Assembly (NCBI GenBank): GCA_032717465.1
Contig: CM064658.1
Location: forward strand, 8,966,616-9,030,615
Length of the DNA stretch: 64,000 nucleotides
Source: Coenobita brevimanus
Lineage: Eukaryota; Arthropoda; Malacostraca; Decapoda; Coenobitidae
Reading direction: 5' to 3'
The position numbers were made by a program, and so were the translations under genes. Shown piece after piece: positions 41,085 through 51,348 of this stretch. Position 1 is the stretch's first letter. Every line of letters begins with the position of its first letter. Below the pieces are notes generated by a model. That model was not told the DNA's origin, did no database searches, and was given only the letters and a program-made list of their open reading frames with translations.

Positions 41085-43560
41085 CCTACTACTGAAGTTA
41101 CAGTGCTGGGTGATTTTAATGTCCATAATGCAGAACAGTCATTTCATGATGCCAGAACTGACGGTACTAGTCAAGAATACGATCTGTTTGCAGAATCGTT
41201 AAATCTCACGCAACTGGTAAAACAACCAACCAGAATACCAGATAATGCTGATCGTAGTGCCCATCTCATGGATCTGTTCCTCACAAAATAATATCCTAGA
41301 TCGATACAGGATAAGGTACTGTCACTACTTGGGTCCTCCTACCACAATCTTATTAAAACATCATTCGTCATGTGCCCCGAACCTCCCCGTTCTGAACCAG
41401 TCAGGGTGGCAAGATGGCATTTTGGTAGTGCAAACTTATAAATAATCTACTTGCTATTCCATGGCAGTCCTTCTTCTCCACTGACATCAGTTCTGCGCAG
41501 TCCCATTTAAAAGACTGAACACAAGTTGGTGTGGAATTCATCCTGCCCTGTCAACAATTTACTAAAAGATCGGACTCCCCAAATGACTCGACTGCAATTG
41601 TGGCAGAGCAACGGTCCAAAAGATTTTATCATATAACTGTTACTTAAAGTAAAAAAAAACACACACACCTAATCCCTTGATTACTTCAAAACTGCTCGAA
41701 GCCACACACAAGCAGTCATAAACCTTGCTAAATCAAACGTTCTTCACAACCAAGCGCCCAAGCTATTAAGTAATCTTAATGACAGACTATTTTGGACAAC
41801 TCTCAGTTCCCTCAATAGTAACTTTCAGAAGTCTGTCACCCATTCCTCCACTAAAATCTTCAGAAGTAAACACTGTACGAGTAAATGACTCTTATGGAAA
41901 AGCCAACATTCTTGCCTGTACGTTTGCCAAAACTCTATTTTAGAGGAAATCTGTCAGAACGTTCGTGCACTAGAACTTGACTTTCCCTAAATTGCTCCAC
42001 TAAAGATACATACTAGATACTTAAACACTATCCTGAATATTCTGTCAACCAACGTAGCTCCAGGTCCAGATGGAATTTCCTCAATAGTTTTAAAGTATTC
42101 GCCAGAACTTGCTCCTGTTCTAGCTAAATTATTCCGGCAATGTTTACGTACTTTTAATTCACTGTTTACTGGAATCCACCCAGATCCAAAGAAAGGAAGT
42201 TCCTCTGATTACAGACCCATAGTTATCACATTTTCTCTTAGTAAAGTAGTAGAGATTGTCATTAATAGGGACACTATAAAACATCTTGAATCCAATAACT
42301 TAATTAGCGACAAACAGTATGATTTTCGCCGAGAAAGATCCACTGTTGATATACTCAGTCTCATTACTCATTCAGTCCATCGGCCAACTGACCAGCATGG
42401 AGAAACTCATGCAGTAGCCCTTGATATCTCGAAAGCTTCTGGAAGTGTAGCACCGTTCCCTGTTATCCAAACTCCCTTGCTACGGCCTATCATCATTGTT
42501 TTCATCTGATAGCCTCATATCTTAGCAACAGAAAGATCAGAGTAAAGGTAGTTGATATATATTCCAATTTCCATTCAGTTAATGCCGGTGTGCCACAAAG
42601 ATCAGTCCTGGCTTCAACCCTCTTCTTCATCTATACGAGTATTAATGATTTCTTGTCTGTCACCCACAATCTCATTCACTCATACAGATAACTCAACGCT
42701 TCACAGTTCGTTTACAATTTACCGCTCATTCACAAACTCTGACATCTCTAACTTCTAACTCAGCACAGCAGTCTCCACAAATCAAGACTTATCTATAATC
42801 ACTGACTGAGGACAAAATAACATTGTCTCATTTAATCCTAGAAAAACCAAACATATCCAAAATACATAACAGATAGGTACTTCCTGCTTCCTATATTACC
42901 TTCAATGCAGTGAATATTCCCATCTCTTAAAGTATTGAAATTCTCTGTGTTTCGCTTAACAATAATGTCAGCTACACCTCTCACATCTGATCACCTGTAA
43001 AAACCACCTCAAAGAAACTTGAATTAAATTGTAGGGTGTCCGTAACTTCTTGACTGACAGGCAGTTGACTGTAATTTACTAGTCTTTTGTGCTCTCAGCT
43101 GGAGTATTGCTCATCCCTGTGGAGTGAATGTGGACAGGTTGCACTAAAACAAACGGATAAAATTAAGAACAAAGCTATAAGAATAATAAATAATCTTGCA
43201 ATTACAAATGAATTACCTCTTTTACATGTAAGACAGAATGTTGCCTCCCATTCATTATTTTACAGATACTTTTATGACATATGCCCAGACAAAGTTGCAT
43301 CCTTACCCCGCGCTGCTTGGGCATCTGGTAGCGCTCATGACTGGACTGTCACACTGCCATACTGCAGAACTTCTGCCTATCAGAATTTCTTTATTCTCTG
43401 AACTGCTTCTTTTTGGAACTCGCTTCCCCAGATTATTCCTCCCCCCCCCCCAAACTTCCACCAACGGCAGTTTAAGTCCAACTGTTACCGATCGTTCATA
43501 GAACGGGTCACCTGTAATTTGGTGGATGGATTTTTATTTTTTATGTAACTTGTTTTCCTT
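41085..43560 (+). mobile_element. Relic Jockey-like LINE, nearly complete ORF2 span
   Basis: Plus-strand endonuclease text VLGDFNVHNAEQSFHDART and NLTQLVKQPTRIPDNADRS (41100-41290). Then the RT: STNVAPGPDGISSIVLKYSP (about 42050), SSDYRPIVITFSLSKVVEIV (about 42205), LISDKQYDFRRERSTVDILS (about 42300) and AVALDISKASGSV (42415), with a PQRSVLASTLFFIY-like block near 42590. Then the C-terminal QLEYCSSLWSECGQVALKQT and VRQNVASHSLFYRYFYD (43087-43290). Numerous stops and frameshifts. A poly(C) run sits at about 43441-43451 and an A-rich stretch near 43580. It is related to the elements at 1-647, 12464-13030 and 23640-24475 and lies in the fucosidase C-D intron. Confidence 0.83.
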
Positions 43561-43675
43561 CATTAGTTCATTTTCTGTTAAAAAAAAAAATAGTGTATTA
43601 AAAAATTAGAAACAGTCAAGGAAAAGGAAATGCCTTGCCACTGCTTACGACCTGTAACTGCTACAAATAAAACTA

Positions 43676-44050
43676 GACAGCACTCAGCGCATACCTCTGC
43701 CAATCCCATTGCAGGATCCCGATCCGGTTCCGGATCCGCCACAAAATTCAACTAATTCTTTCTTGGCTCATGGCCCACCCTTCCACAAAATTTTATCGAA
43801 ATTCATATAGAACTTTTGGAGATATCGTGTGGACAAACACACAAAAAATTCCTGGATCCGGCTGATGATCTAGATCACCACCAAAATATTACGGACTGTT
43901 GCTTGGGCCATACCTTACCCCTCAAGAAAAAAAGAAAAGAAAAAAAAACAGCCAAATCTGTTGATAACTTTTTGAGTAATCCTGGTGGCAGACAGACAAA
44001 CAAACCAACACTGGCAAAAACCTAACCTCCTTGGCGGAGGTAATAACCTA
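43676..44050 (-). repeat. Dispersed DNA repeat, second copy (opposite to 30420-30795)
   Basis: Plus strand shows GCACTCAGCGCATACCTCTG, then CCGGATCCGCCACAAAATTC, then TGGCTCATGGCCCACCCTTC, and ends CTTGGCGGAGGTAATAACCT: the reverse complement of the layout at 30420-30795. An A-rich expansion lies at 43924-43950. Non-coding. Confidence 0.72.
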
Positions 44051-44322
44051 ACTGGCAACCAGAGCCAGTAATCAAAAATAAGGTACATTGTAAACATCTT
44101 TGTGATTTTCATACCCATTTCTGCGCAATTTTCAGCGTCATAAAGAATGAGTATTCAGTGTTAAATAATACATGAAAAGCAAAAAACATGCAGAATATAA
44201 AGAGCATGTTTACAAAAGATTTTAAAATATTTATTGTTTTAGCCGTTAATGGCATGTGTTTGGAAAACTATTAATCTATTTCAACTATCAGAAGACTAAC
44301 TAAAGGTTCTAAAATACTTCTA

Positions 44323-44530
44323 TTTTGGTAATTAATAATATGTAATACTTGTATTTTGGTAATTAATAATATGTAATACTTGTATTTTGGTAATTAATAA
44401 TATGTAATACTTGTATTTTGGTAATTAATGATATGTAATACTTGTATTTTGGTAATTAATAATATGTAATACTTGTATTTTGGTAATTAATGATATGTAA
44501 TACTTGAATTTTGGTAATTATTGATATGAA
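44323..44530. repeat. 31-bp tandem repeat, about 6.5 units
   Basis: The unit is TTTTGGTAATTAATAATATG followed by TAATACTTGTA, 31 bp. Units are nearly identical, with A/G variation (AATAATA or AATGATA) and a degraded last copy ending at about 44530. AT-rich, non-coding. Confidence 0.93.
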
Positions 44531-45015
44531 ACAAAAAGTAGTGGTAGGTGGTGGCGACCATCATCCACTCACGATGTAGTGCTGCCTACTTCTTCCTTAG
44601 CCTTTATCATTCTTTTTCTGTGCCTGCCCTCCTCTCTTCCTATTTCTCCCATCTTTCCTGTAACTTCTTATTGCTTTTCTTTCTTTTACAGGTGGCTTTA
44701 CATTGAGTGACGAGTCAAATGGCTTCCTGTAAGCCAAGAAACCATTTACAACGCTGGGTGGTAACCATAAAACCAAACCACACGTGCTCCCTACATGTCA
44801 ACAAGTGGGTTGGTGGAGGATTAGTGCCCCTTCCAGTAAAACAACTCAGAGTCAAATGGCCACCCCTTGCGGGATTATGGCGTCTGGCAATAGATAGACA
44901 GAGCAAAAAGTTTTTTTGTATTTACTTGAAAATTGACTGAATGCATTTGTCCAATTATCTGGATGTTTTCAAGACAAAAGTTTTACACTGGCAAGGAGAA
45001 GGCTTCTCCCTGAGG

Positions 45016-45024
45016 CTGTGACTG
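45016..45024 (+). repeat. 9-bp target-site duplication of the I-group LINE, left copy
   Basis: CTGTGACTG directly before the poly(T) that is the element's poly(A) tail on the minus strand. The same nine bases occur at 51340-51348. Confidence 0.75.
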
Positions 45025-45084
45025 TTTTTTTTTTTTTTTTTTTTTTTTTATCAACCATTGGGGCCGAAGCCCCTGGTTATTAAG

Positions 45085-45087
<3 letters not shown>

Positions 45088-45147
<60 letters not shown>

Positions 45148-45183
45148 TTAAACATATATACACATATATACAAACATATATAT

Positions 45184-45216
<33 letters not shown>

Positions 45217-45300
45217 CTTCCGTGCATACATACAGACACACTTTCATGCAAACGTACATATATATATATAATAATTTTAATCTTATTTATTTATTTTTTT
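45088..45300. repeat. (TA)n and mixed CA/TA tract in the LINE 3' UTR
   Basis: About 27 TA units at 45090-45144, then ACATATATACA-type text, a short (CA)n at 45194-45218 and another TA run at 45257-45272. A GGGGCTTCGGCCCC-type hairpin sits just inside the poly(A) tail at 45059-45077. Confidence 0.88.
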
Positions 45301-45459
45301 TTTTGTATTTTTATATTTTTTTATTTTTTTCTTGGTTTTATATTTTTTATATCTTATATTATAAAGACAAACTAATCTAAAGACCCTAAAACTAATCACC
45401 TAACAGACAAATCGCTAACCTATACTAAATCCTACAGAGACAAATAGCCAGACCTACAC

Positions 45460-45900
45460 TAATGGTAAAAATACCTCGACTAACAGAACACCATCGACTG
45501 CAGATATGTAATGCCTTTCTACATGACATACCTGCACTCATCACCTGGTGACTGTCAGTCGAGGCACAACCTAATATAGGGGACATCAGTATATGAAAGG
45601 GAACCAGACGAGTCAGGAACATTTCCATATACGTCAGCTGTCGTCCCTAATTAGAATAACTTAAGCAAGATAATATAATGTATTTACATAATTTGTACAA
45701 AAAGTGAAGAACCTCGCCCAGCAGACCACCATCGACTGCAAGTGCCCAATACCTTCCTATATTGCACACTTGCACTCATCAGCTGGTGACTGTCAGGCGA
45801 GGAACTTGGCTTAATGTAGGGGACATCTATATTAGAAATAGATCGGTGGGAGGAGGAACTATTTAAAATATGTCAACTGTCAACCCTAATTAATATTACA
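45460..45900 (-). repeat. Tandem duplicated block in the 3' UTR of the I-group LINE
   Basis: 45465-45655 and 45715-45900 are two copies of one block, spaced about 255 bp. Both contain CACCATCGACTGCA, a T-rich TTCCTA/TTTCTA word, CACTCATCA-CTGGTGACTG, TCAG-CGAGG and TAGGGGACATC, ending GTCAACTGTC/GTCAGCTGTC-CCCTAATTA. Each holds a short inverted motif (CACCTGGTG or CAGCTGGTG). Divergence of roughly 20 percent by eye shows that the duplication is older than this insertion. Confidence 0.8.
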
Positions 45901-45951
45901 ATATATACATATTTACTGTTCATAAAAAACCATAACCACTTAGTAAAAAAG

Positions 45952-48900
45952 TCACATCACTCTGATCAGTCCGGTCTCTCTCAAGAAAGCCATCAATTTA
46001 TCAGTCATAACAATGTCCCCATCACCCAGGATGGTGGAAAGGGTGAAGGGGACGTCTACTGCGCCGCAGTAATTTATAAGTGAAGCACGTTCACGAATAA
46101 ATCGCCGACAGCGCAGGATGATATGACTAATAGATAACACCGCATTACAGATGTCACAGTGCGGTGGGAAGCGTCTTTCCATATATGGTTTTATGTGGGT
46201 TAAAATGGTGGCATTAAGCCGTAACCGTGCCAACACTTTTTCTTCTAGGCGACTGGGACGGTTGGCAGTGTCCCAGTCGCCCAGGTACGGCTTACAAGTT
46301 GGAATATTTAGTCTGGTCCACTGACCTTGCCACAGAAGATTTATTGATTTCTTTCCGAGAGATAGACTCGACCGTAGATCACGAGGAACGTCCCAAGTCT
46401 CCTCGAGCTCTACAGCCGACTTTGCAAGTAAGTCAGCCTGCTCATTGCCGTAGATACGACAATGACCAGGCACCCAGATCAGCGTGAATGACTTGTTGCA
46501 TGAATGCAACTTATTAACGATGCGGCCCTGGATCTCGTGAGAGTCCGTAGTGCAAGATGCAATTGCCTGAAGGGCTGATTTTGAATCTGAAAATATGACA
46601 AATGAGCCATGCCTAGAATTGAGAGCATAGTCTATGGCTTTGTCAATAGCAAAAAGTTCTGAAGTAAACACAGATGTATGAGTTGGCAACCGATACCTGA
46701 GGGCACATTCAGTCGACCACACACTTGCACCCACACATTCACTCGACTTGGAGCCGTCGGTGTACAATTGATGGGACCCCAAGTGACGAACAATGATGTT
46801 ACGAAACAAGTGGTGGACCTCCGCCTCCGGCGCATTGACCTTTGGTGCTGGGAGCCATGTAACATCGACTGTAAAGCCGGGTGGCTCCCAAGGCGCTATA
46901 TTTTTAAGCACCAACTTGTCACAGTCACTGGGGTCCACATCAAGCTCCTGAGTCAGTAAGTGGAGGCGAGCGGCAAGTGGCCGACGCACCCCCCGCAGAA
47001 GGTGGTGGTATTGACGCAGGGGGGTACAGGCCACATTGCCGATATTACTTTTCCTTAGCGTCCTTATACCGTAGGACAAGGCCAGGTGGTCACGGCGAAT
47101 ACGGAGGGGAGGCACATTCGCCTCCACTTCCATACGAGTCACACGGGTACACCAGACGGCTCCAAGACACATTCGCAAACATTTATTCTGTAACACATCC
47201 AATCCTTTCAGAGTGGCATCGGATGCCGAGCCATACACCTGTGCGCCATAGTCTAGCTTCGATCGAATAAGGGACTTATACACCATTAATAAAGATTTTC
47301 TGTCAGCACCCCAGGTAGTACCCGCTAGGTACTTGAGGACATTTAACGGTTTATCACAACGAGCAAGCAAAGTATTAACGTGAAGTTTAAAATTCATTCT
47401 ACAATCAAAATGTATTCCTAAAAATTTTACAGAATTTTGAAATGGTACCGCCTGATTATCCAAAGTTAAGCACAAATTAGGTACGTTACGATTAGTGAAA
47501 ACTATAGCGGCACACTTACGTACGGAAAACTTAAATCCCCACTGCAAGGCCCATTGGTGGACGGAGTCAAGGGCTGCTTGAATCCGCCCAGCCGAAAATT
47601 GTGCATTACGGGAAGAGTGCCATATTGCACAATCGTCAGCGTAGAGCGAGTATTTAAGATTCCTCGGGATGGGAGCTGATGACAGAATATCATTGATCAT
47701 AATACTAAATAAAGTAGGACTAAGCACACTTCCCTGTGGCACCCCGTTTTCCTGGATAAATATATCCGATGTTACGTTACGGGGCAATTTGACAGAGAAA
47801 GTTCTGTCCCTTAAGAAATTTGAAATAAAAACAGGTAAATTTCCTCTTAAACCATAAGCATAGAGCTTCATTAGTATACCGTGTCGCCATGTCATGTCAT
47901 AGGCTTTATGGATGTCCAAGAACACCCCTATCATGAATTCTTTATTGGCAAATGCCTCTGCAATACAATGCTCCAAATTCATTAAATGATCTAGTGAACT
48001 TCTGTATTTACAGAAGCCACATTGTTGATCATTTAACAAATTCTTCGACTCTAAAACAAAAAGAAGCCTATTGTTAACCATACGTTCGATGACCTTACAT
48101 AGACAAGAAGTCAACACAATAGGACGAAATGAAGTGGGATTCATAAGACGACCAGCCTCTTTGGGTATCGGTATGACGTGCGCAAAGTGCCATGAGTTTG
48201 GGAACATTCGAGACGCCCAAATCTCATTGTACAATGCTAACATCTTAATCAGGTTGTCCTGATTAAGATGCTGGATCATACCGTACGTGATGGTGTCTGG
48301 TCCAGGGCTGGTGTCTTTACAGGATTTAAGGGCAAGGAGCAGTTCATCTAGCGTAAACTCTTGGTTGTACGGGGAGTTTACGTCTTCTGTGGCAAAGTCT
48401 AATATCTGTAGCTCAGCCATGCGTTTATGATGTTGGAAACGCGGGTCATAATTAGCTGAGCTACTCACATGAGAAAAACTCCTGGCGAGGATGTTAGCAA
48501 CGTCCACGGGCTCGTCATAGATGTTATTATTTACTTGCAAGGTGGTAATGGGGAAATATGGGCCTTTATTATTTAATATTCTTATGGTGGACCAGACTTT
48601 ACGTAATGGTGTTGTACGAGTCACCGTGGACACAAAGGACCGCCAGGAGTCACGTTTGGCCCTTCTTATTATTCTCCTTGCCTCAGCCCGTGCCTGTTTG
48701 TATGCAATAAAATTTTTCTCAGTGGGCTGACTATCAAAAATCCTGTATCTCCTATTGCGTTTTCTTAATGCTTGTCGGCAACCCGGCGTCCACCAATGTG
48801 CTCTATGCTTCGCATGAACTGTAGAAGTCTTGGGAATAGCAGCCTCAGCTGCGTGTAATATGGATTGGGTTATATTTTCGACCTTAACATCTATGGTCTC

Positions 48901-49035
48901 CCCAGATATATCTAAATTGGCGATCCTTGAGAAGGATCCCCAATCTGCTTTCTTATAGTTAAATTTTGGAGGTGGAGGGTCCGAAATGATGTCGCATGTA
49001 TAAGAAAGACAGATGGGTAAATGATCACTTCCCAA
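45952..49035 (-). CDS. I-group LINE ORF2: RT and RNase H (1027 codons)
   Basis: An open frame beginning at the endonuclease end GSDHLPICLSYT (SDH motif, residue 2). RT: NPTSFRPIVLTSCLCKVIER (about 305), GVFLDIHKAYDMTWRHGI (about 370), ENGVPQGSVLSPTLFSIM (about 428), LYADDCAIWHSSRN (about 465, catalytic YADD). RNase H: QLYTDGSKSSECVGASVW (about 760, first Asp), FTSELFAIDKAI (about 785, Glu), VIFSDSKSALQAI (about 815, Asp) and ADLLAKSAVE (about 868). A C-terminal CDICNAVLSISHIILRC finger is at about 962. It would reverse transcribe LINE RNA at target nicks. It is separated from the endonuclease frame by one missing base near 49074. Confidence 0.92.
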   Translation of the reverse strand: MGSDHLPICLSYTCDIISDPPPPKFNYKKADWGSFSRIANLDISGETIDVKVENITQSILHAAEAAIPKTSTVHAKHRAHWWTPGCRQALRKRNRRYRIFDSQPTEKNFIAYKQARAEARRIIRRAKRDSWRSFVSTVTRTTPLRKVWSTIRILNNKGPYFPITTLQVNNNIYDEPVDVANILARSFSHVSSSANYDPRFQHHKRMAELQILDFATEDVNSPYNQEFTLDELLLALKSCKDTSPGPDTITYGMIQHLNQDNLIKMLALYNEIWASRMFPNSWHFAHVIPIPKEAGRLMNPTSFRPIVLTSCLCKVIERMVNNRLLFVLESKNLLNDQQCGFCKYRSSLDHLMNLEHCIAEAFANKEFMIGVFLDIHKAYDMTWRHGILMKLYAYGLRGNLPVFISNFLRDRTFSVKLPRNVTSDIFIQENGVPQGSVLSPTLFSIMINDILSSAPIPRNLKYSLYADDCAIWHSSRNAQFSAGRIQAALDSVHQWALQWGFKFSVRKCAAIVFTNRNVPNLCLTLDNQAVPFQNSVKFLGIHFDCRMNFKLHVNTLLARCDKPLNVLKYLAGTTWGADRKSLLMVYKSLIRSKLDYGAQVYGSASDATLKGLDVLQNKCLRMCLGAVWCTRVTRMEVEANVPPLRIRRDHLALSYGIRTLRKSNIGNVACTPLRQYHHLLRGVRRPLAARLHLLTQELDVDPSDCDKLVLKNIAPWEPPGFTVDVTWLPAPKVNAPEAEVHHLFRNIIVRHLGSHQLYTDGSKSSECVGASVWSTECALRYRLPTHTSVFTSELFAIDKAIDYALNSRHGSFVIFSDSKSALQAIASCTTDSHEIQGRIVNKLHSCNKSFTLIWVPGHCRIYGNEQADLLAKSAVELEETWDVPRDLRSSLSLGKKSINLLWQGQWTRLNIPTCKPYLGDWDTANRPSRLEEKVLARLRLNATILTHIKPYMERRFPPHCDICNAVLSISHIILRCRRFIRERASLINYCGAVDVPFTLSTILGDGDIVMTDKLMAFLRETGLIRVM

Positions 49036-49637
49036 GGAGTCGTCGTAAGGGTCCCATGAGAGATCTTGATGTATACCAGGGAGGCCAAAGATAAGTCAAT
49101 GGCCGAAAAGTTACCAGTACGATCATCTACACGAGTCGCTCTACCATCGTTCAGAAGACAGAGGTTGGACTGTAGTATTAGGTCGGCTACTTGCTCCCCA
49201 CGACCATCAATCCTCAAGCTACCCCATTGATAGTGATGGGCGTTAAAATCGCCCAACACTAACTTATTTCCAGGCAGATGTTCCACTAGTGAATTTAAAG
49301 CATCACTATCAATGGGGCCATGTGGAGGACAGTACAGAGAGCAAATAGACAGATACGTATTATTAAATTTTACTCTGCACGCGACAGCTTCCAGAGTAGA
49401 ATTTAGAATCACTTCCGTTTGTGGGTGTGATTTGTGTGTGTAAATGGCAACTCCGTGACCTTCATATCTTCTGTACGAGTGGTAGTGTTTGAACTGTGGA
49501 GGATCAGGATGATCCTCCAGGCGCGTCTCTTGTAAACAAATAACGTCTGGCCTGTGTATAGAAAGCAAGATTGCTATATCTTGTAACTTATTCCCAATAC
49601 CTCTACAATTCCACTGTAATACAGTGAAAGCAACGGT
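48912..49637 (-). CDS. I-group LINE ORF2: N-terminal endonuclease (frameshifted)
   Basis: The frame opens right after the ORF1 stop (TAA, 49640-49638) and is in the same frame as ORF1's second part. It has no ATG: it reads TVAFTVLQWNCRGIGNK, then PDVICLQETRL (catalytic Glu), CSLYCPPHG, KLVLGDFNAHHYQWGS (Asp/Asn) and DRTGNFSAIDLSLAS. After about 49074 a single missing base shifts it into a spurious tail ending at 48912. The SDH motif is in the next frame (49030). ORF2 might be reached by stop-codon readthrough or reinitiation. Confidence 0.86.
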   Translation of the reverse strand, partial: TVAFTVLQWNCRGIGNKLQDIAILLSIHRPDVICLQETRLEDHPDPPQFKHYHSYRRYEGHGVAIYTHKSHPQTEVILNSTLEAVACRVKFNNTYLSICSLYCPPHGPIDSDALNSLVEHLPGNKLVLGDFNAHHYQWGSLRIDGRGEQVADLILQSNLCLLNDGRATRVDDRTGNFSAIDLSLASLVYIKISHGTLTTTPWEVIIYPSVFLIHATSFRTLHLQNLTIRKQIGDPSQGSPI

Positions 49638-50130
49638 TTAAGATTTTCGTTGGGGGCCAGTGTGCTTTGTCTTTTTTTGTCGCCCGCCAGTAGGCGAGCG
49701 ACTACCAGGGGACCTATCCCGGTGCTTGTTGATGGAAACCTCCATATTATCATCAATAACTAGGTTCCCAGCCTCCCCCGAGGAAGAGCTAACCTTTCTC
49801 TCCCTCGCTGGAGTAGGAACCGGAAGGACATGAGGACGTGACTGTTTCGTGAGGGTGGTCATGTTATTTTTAGTAGGCTTGTCAGGCTTCGTTTTAGGCC
49901 GTACTGATGGAGAGGCAGCAGCAGCCTGAGAGTAAGTTGATGCCTTAGGGATGTCAGTGAGAGAGTTGGAACGGACAGGAGGTCGAGATGGAGATGTACT
50001 GCGAGCGGCAGGAGGGAGAAAGACAGGGTCAGTCTGCGTCTCGACAGAGCACATCACAGGACGGGACATTACCGCCGAAGCATAGGACCTATTCGGCGTG
50101 GGAGTTGCATGCAACTCCTTAACCTTTTCC
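49638..50130 (-). CDS. I-group LINE ORF1, C-terminal part (frameshifted)
   Basis: Continuation of ORF1 after a one-base deletion near 50125. It reads ELHATPTPNRSYASAVMSRP and then a Ser/Thr/Pro-rich, basic low-complexity tail (RSTSPSRPPVRSNSL, RSPGSRSPTGGRQKKTKH) to TAA at 49640-49638. A disordered basic tail after the zinc knuckles is usual for I/Jockey ORF1 and probably helps RNA binding. Confidence 0.8.
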
Positions 50131-50968
50131 TAGCTTCGTAGTAGGAAATACCCTCAGTTGCCTTCACTGTGCAGACTTCCTTCTCCTCCTTCCACTTGGG
50201 ACAATCCCTAGAGGAAGTGGAGTGAGTACCCTTGCAGTGAAAGCAACGTACTGTCTCTGATGTGCAACTTTCCGCATCATGACCCTGGCTTGCACACTTG
50301 CCGCACACTGGCTGGGAAGCCCGACAAGTCTTTGTACCATGCCCATACAGCTGGCATTTCAGGCAACGCAAAGGGTTAGGGATGTATGGTCGAACGTGAA
50401 TAATTTCATAACCAACTTTGATATCACTAGGAAGAGAAGATTTGGCAAATGTCAAGATGATAGTTGCTGTCTTCGTCCTTATGCCTTCCGAGTAGCGAGT
50501 TATGAATTTAGCCTCAATGACATCTTGCTGCGCCAATTCACTTACGATCTCGTCCTCGCTCATCACCATGAGATCCCTGCAAGTGACAACACCCTTGCAA
50601 GAATTCATGGAGACTGGGATTTTGGCTTCGACATCGTAACAGTGGAATTTGCGCAGTTTCAACAAATCCTTTACTTGTGCCGAGTTTACAGTTTTGACCA
50701 GGAGATCTCCATTAGCAAGTTTTTTAACTTGTTCGACTTCTCCCGCACAGTGGTCAATCACCTTCTTGATAAGGAAGGGATTGAGACTGGACAGGGGAGT
50801 GGAACCTAGCGCATGAATGATAACGTAGGTCGCATTAGCTACAGGGATGTCAAGTGGAGCTCGAGTCTGGCGTCCGTCAGTCTGGGGGTGGTCAGTCCTG
50901 TCATGCCTAATATCGTCAGGACCACCTCCCCCCCTGAAGGGGGGGGAGGCAGTAGGGGCGTCCTCCAT
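50069..50968 (-). CDS. I-group LINE ORF1: gag-like protein with three zinc knuckles
   Basis: It starts at ATG 50968 (MEDAPTASPPF); an in-frame GTG lies nine bases upstream. An RRM-like region is at about residues 45-110 (YVIIHALGSTPLSSLNPF, LLVKTVNSAQV). Three CCHC knuckles follow at about 205-255: CLKCQLYGHGTKTC, CGKCASQGHDAESC and CFHCKGTHSTSSRDC. The frame breaks after EARKR near 50125, and the last residues before the stop at 50069 are out of frame. The protein should coat LINE RNA to form the ribonucleoprotein. Confidence 0.88.
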   Translation of the reverse strand: MEDAPTASPPFRGGGGPDDIRHDRTDHPQTDGRQTRAPLDIPVANATYVIIHALGSTPLSSLNPFLIKKVIDHCAGEVEQVKKLANGDLLVKTVNSAQVKDLLKLRKFHCYDVEAKIPVSMNSCKGVVTCRDLMVMSEDEIVSELAQQDVIEAKFITRYSEGIRTKTATIILTFAKSSLPSDIKVGYEIIHVRPYIPNPLRCLKCQLYGHGTKTCRASQPVCGKCASQGHDAESCTSETVRCFHCKGTHSTSSRDCPKWKEEKEVCTVKATEGISYYEARKRLRSCMQLPRRIGPMLRR

Positions 50969-51339
50969 AGGTACCACTTCCCCCTCGCGGGGGAAGTGGG
51001 AAGAAAGAGAGAAACGAGCAAGGGACAGAGCACCTGGGGAAGACCCACCTAGTCTGAGATTACCCTCTCAAACCACTCTCGGGAGGACGCGCCTGTGTCA
51101 CTCACACCCCAGAGCGATCAGTGGGGGGTACACTCCAGAGGTGAGTAAGCAAAGGCAATCTCAGGAAACAGATATAGACACTTACTATATCTACTAAGGC
51201 CAGGGAGGAAAATGAGATCTAGCTAACCTAACTTTTATTCCCCTATTTACAAAACTATTGCCGGTGAGGCAGCCCTAGATCGCTAGAGGAGAGAGCAACG
51301 AAAACACGACTGCACTCTCCACAACCATTCATCAAAGTC

Positions 51340-51348
51340 CTGTGACTG
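51340..51348 (+). repeat. 9-bp target-site duplication of the I-group LINE, right copy
   Basis: CTGTGACTG following the element's 5' end. Together with 45016-45024 it fixes the element boundaries. Confidence 0.72.

Larger units (their letters stand above)
45025..51339 (-). mobile_element. Full-length I-group LINE (6.3 kb)
   Basis: Minus-strand non-LTR element bounded by CTGTGACTG repeats (45016-45024 and 51340-51348), with a poly(A) tail (plus poly(T) 45025-45049). Order on the minus strand: leader (51339-50969), ORF1 with three CCHC zinc knuckles (50968-49638), ORF2 with endonuclease, RT and RNase H (49637-45952), and a long 3' UTR with a duplicated block and a TA-rich segment. RNase H in ORF2 puts it in the I superclade. 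Only two inactivating single-base deletions are apparent (about 50125 in ORF1, about 49074 in ORF2), so it is young. Confidence 0.9.
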
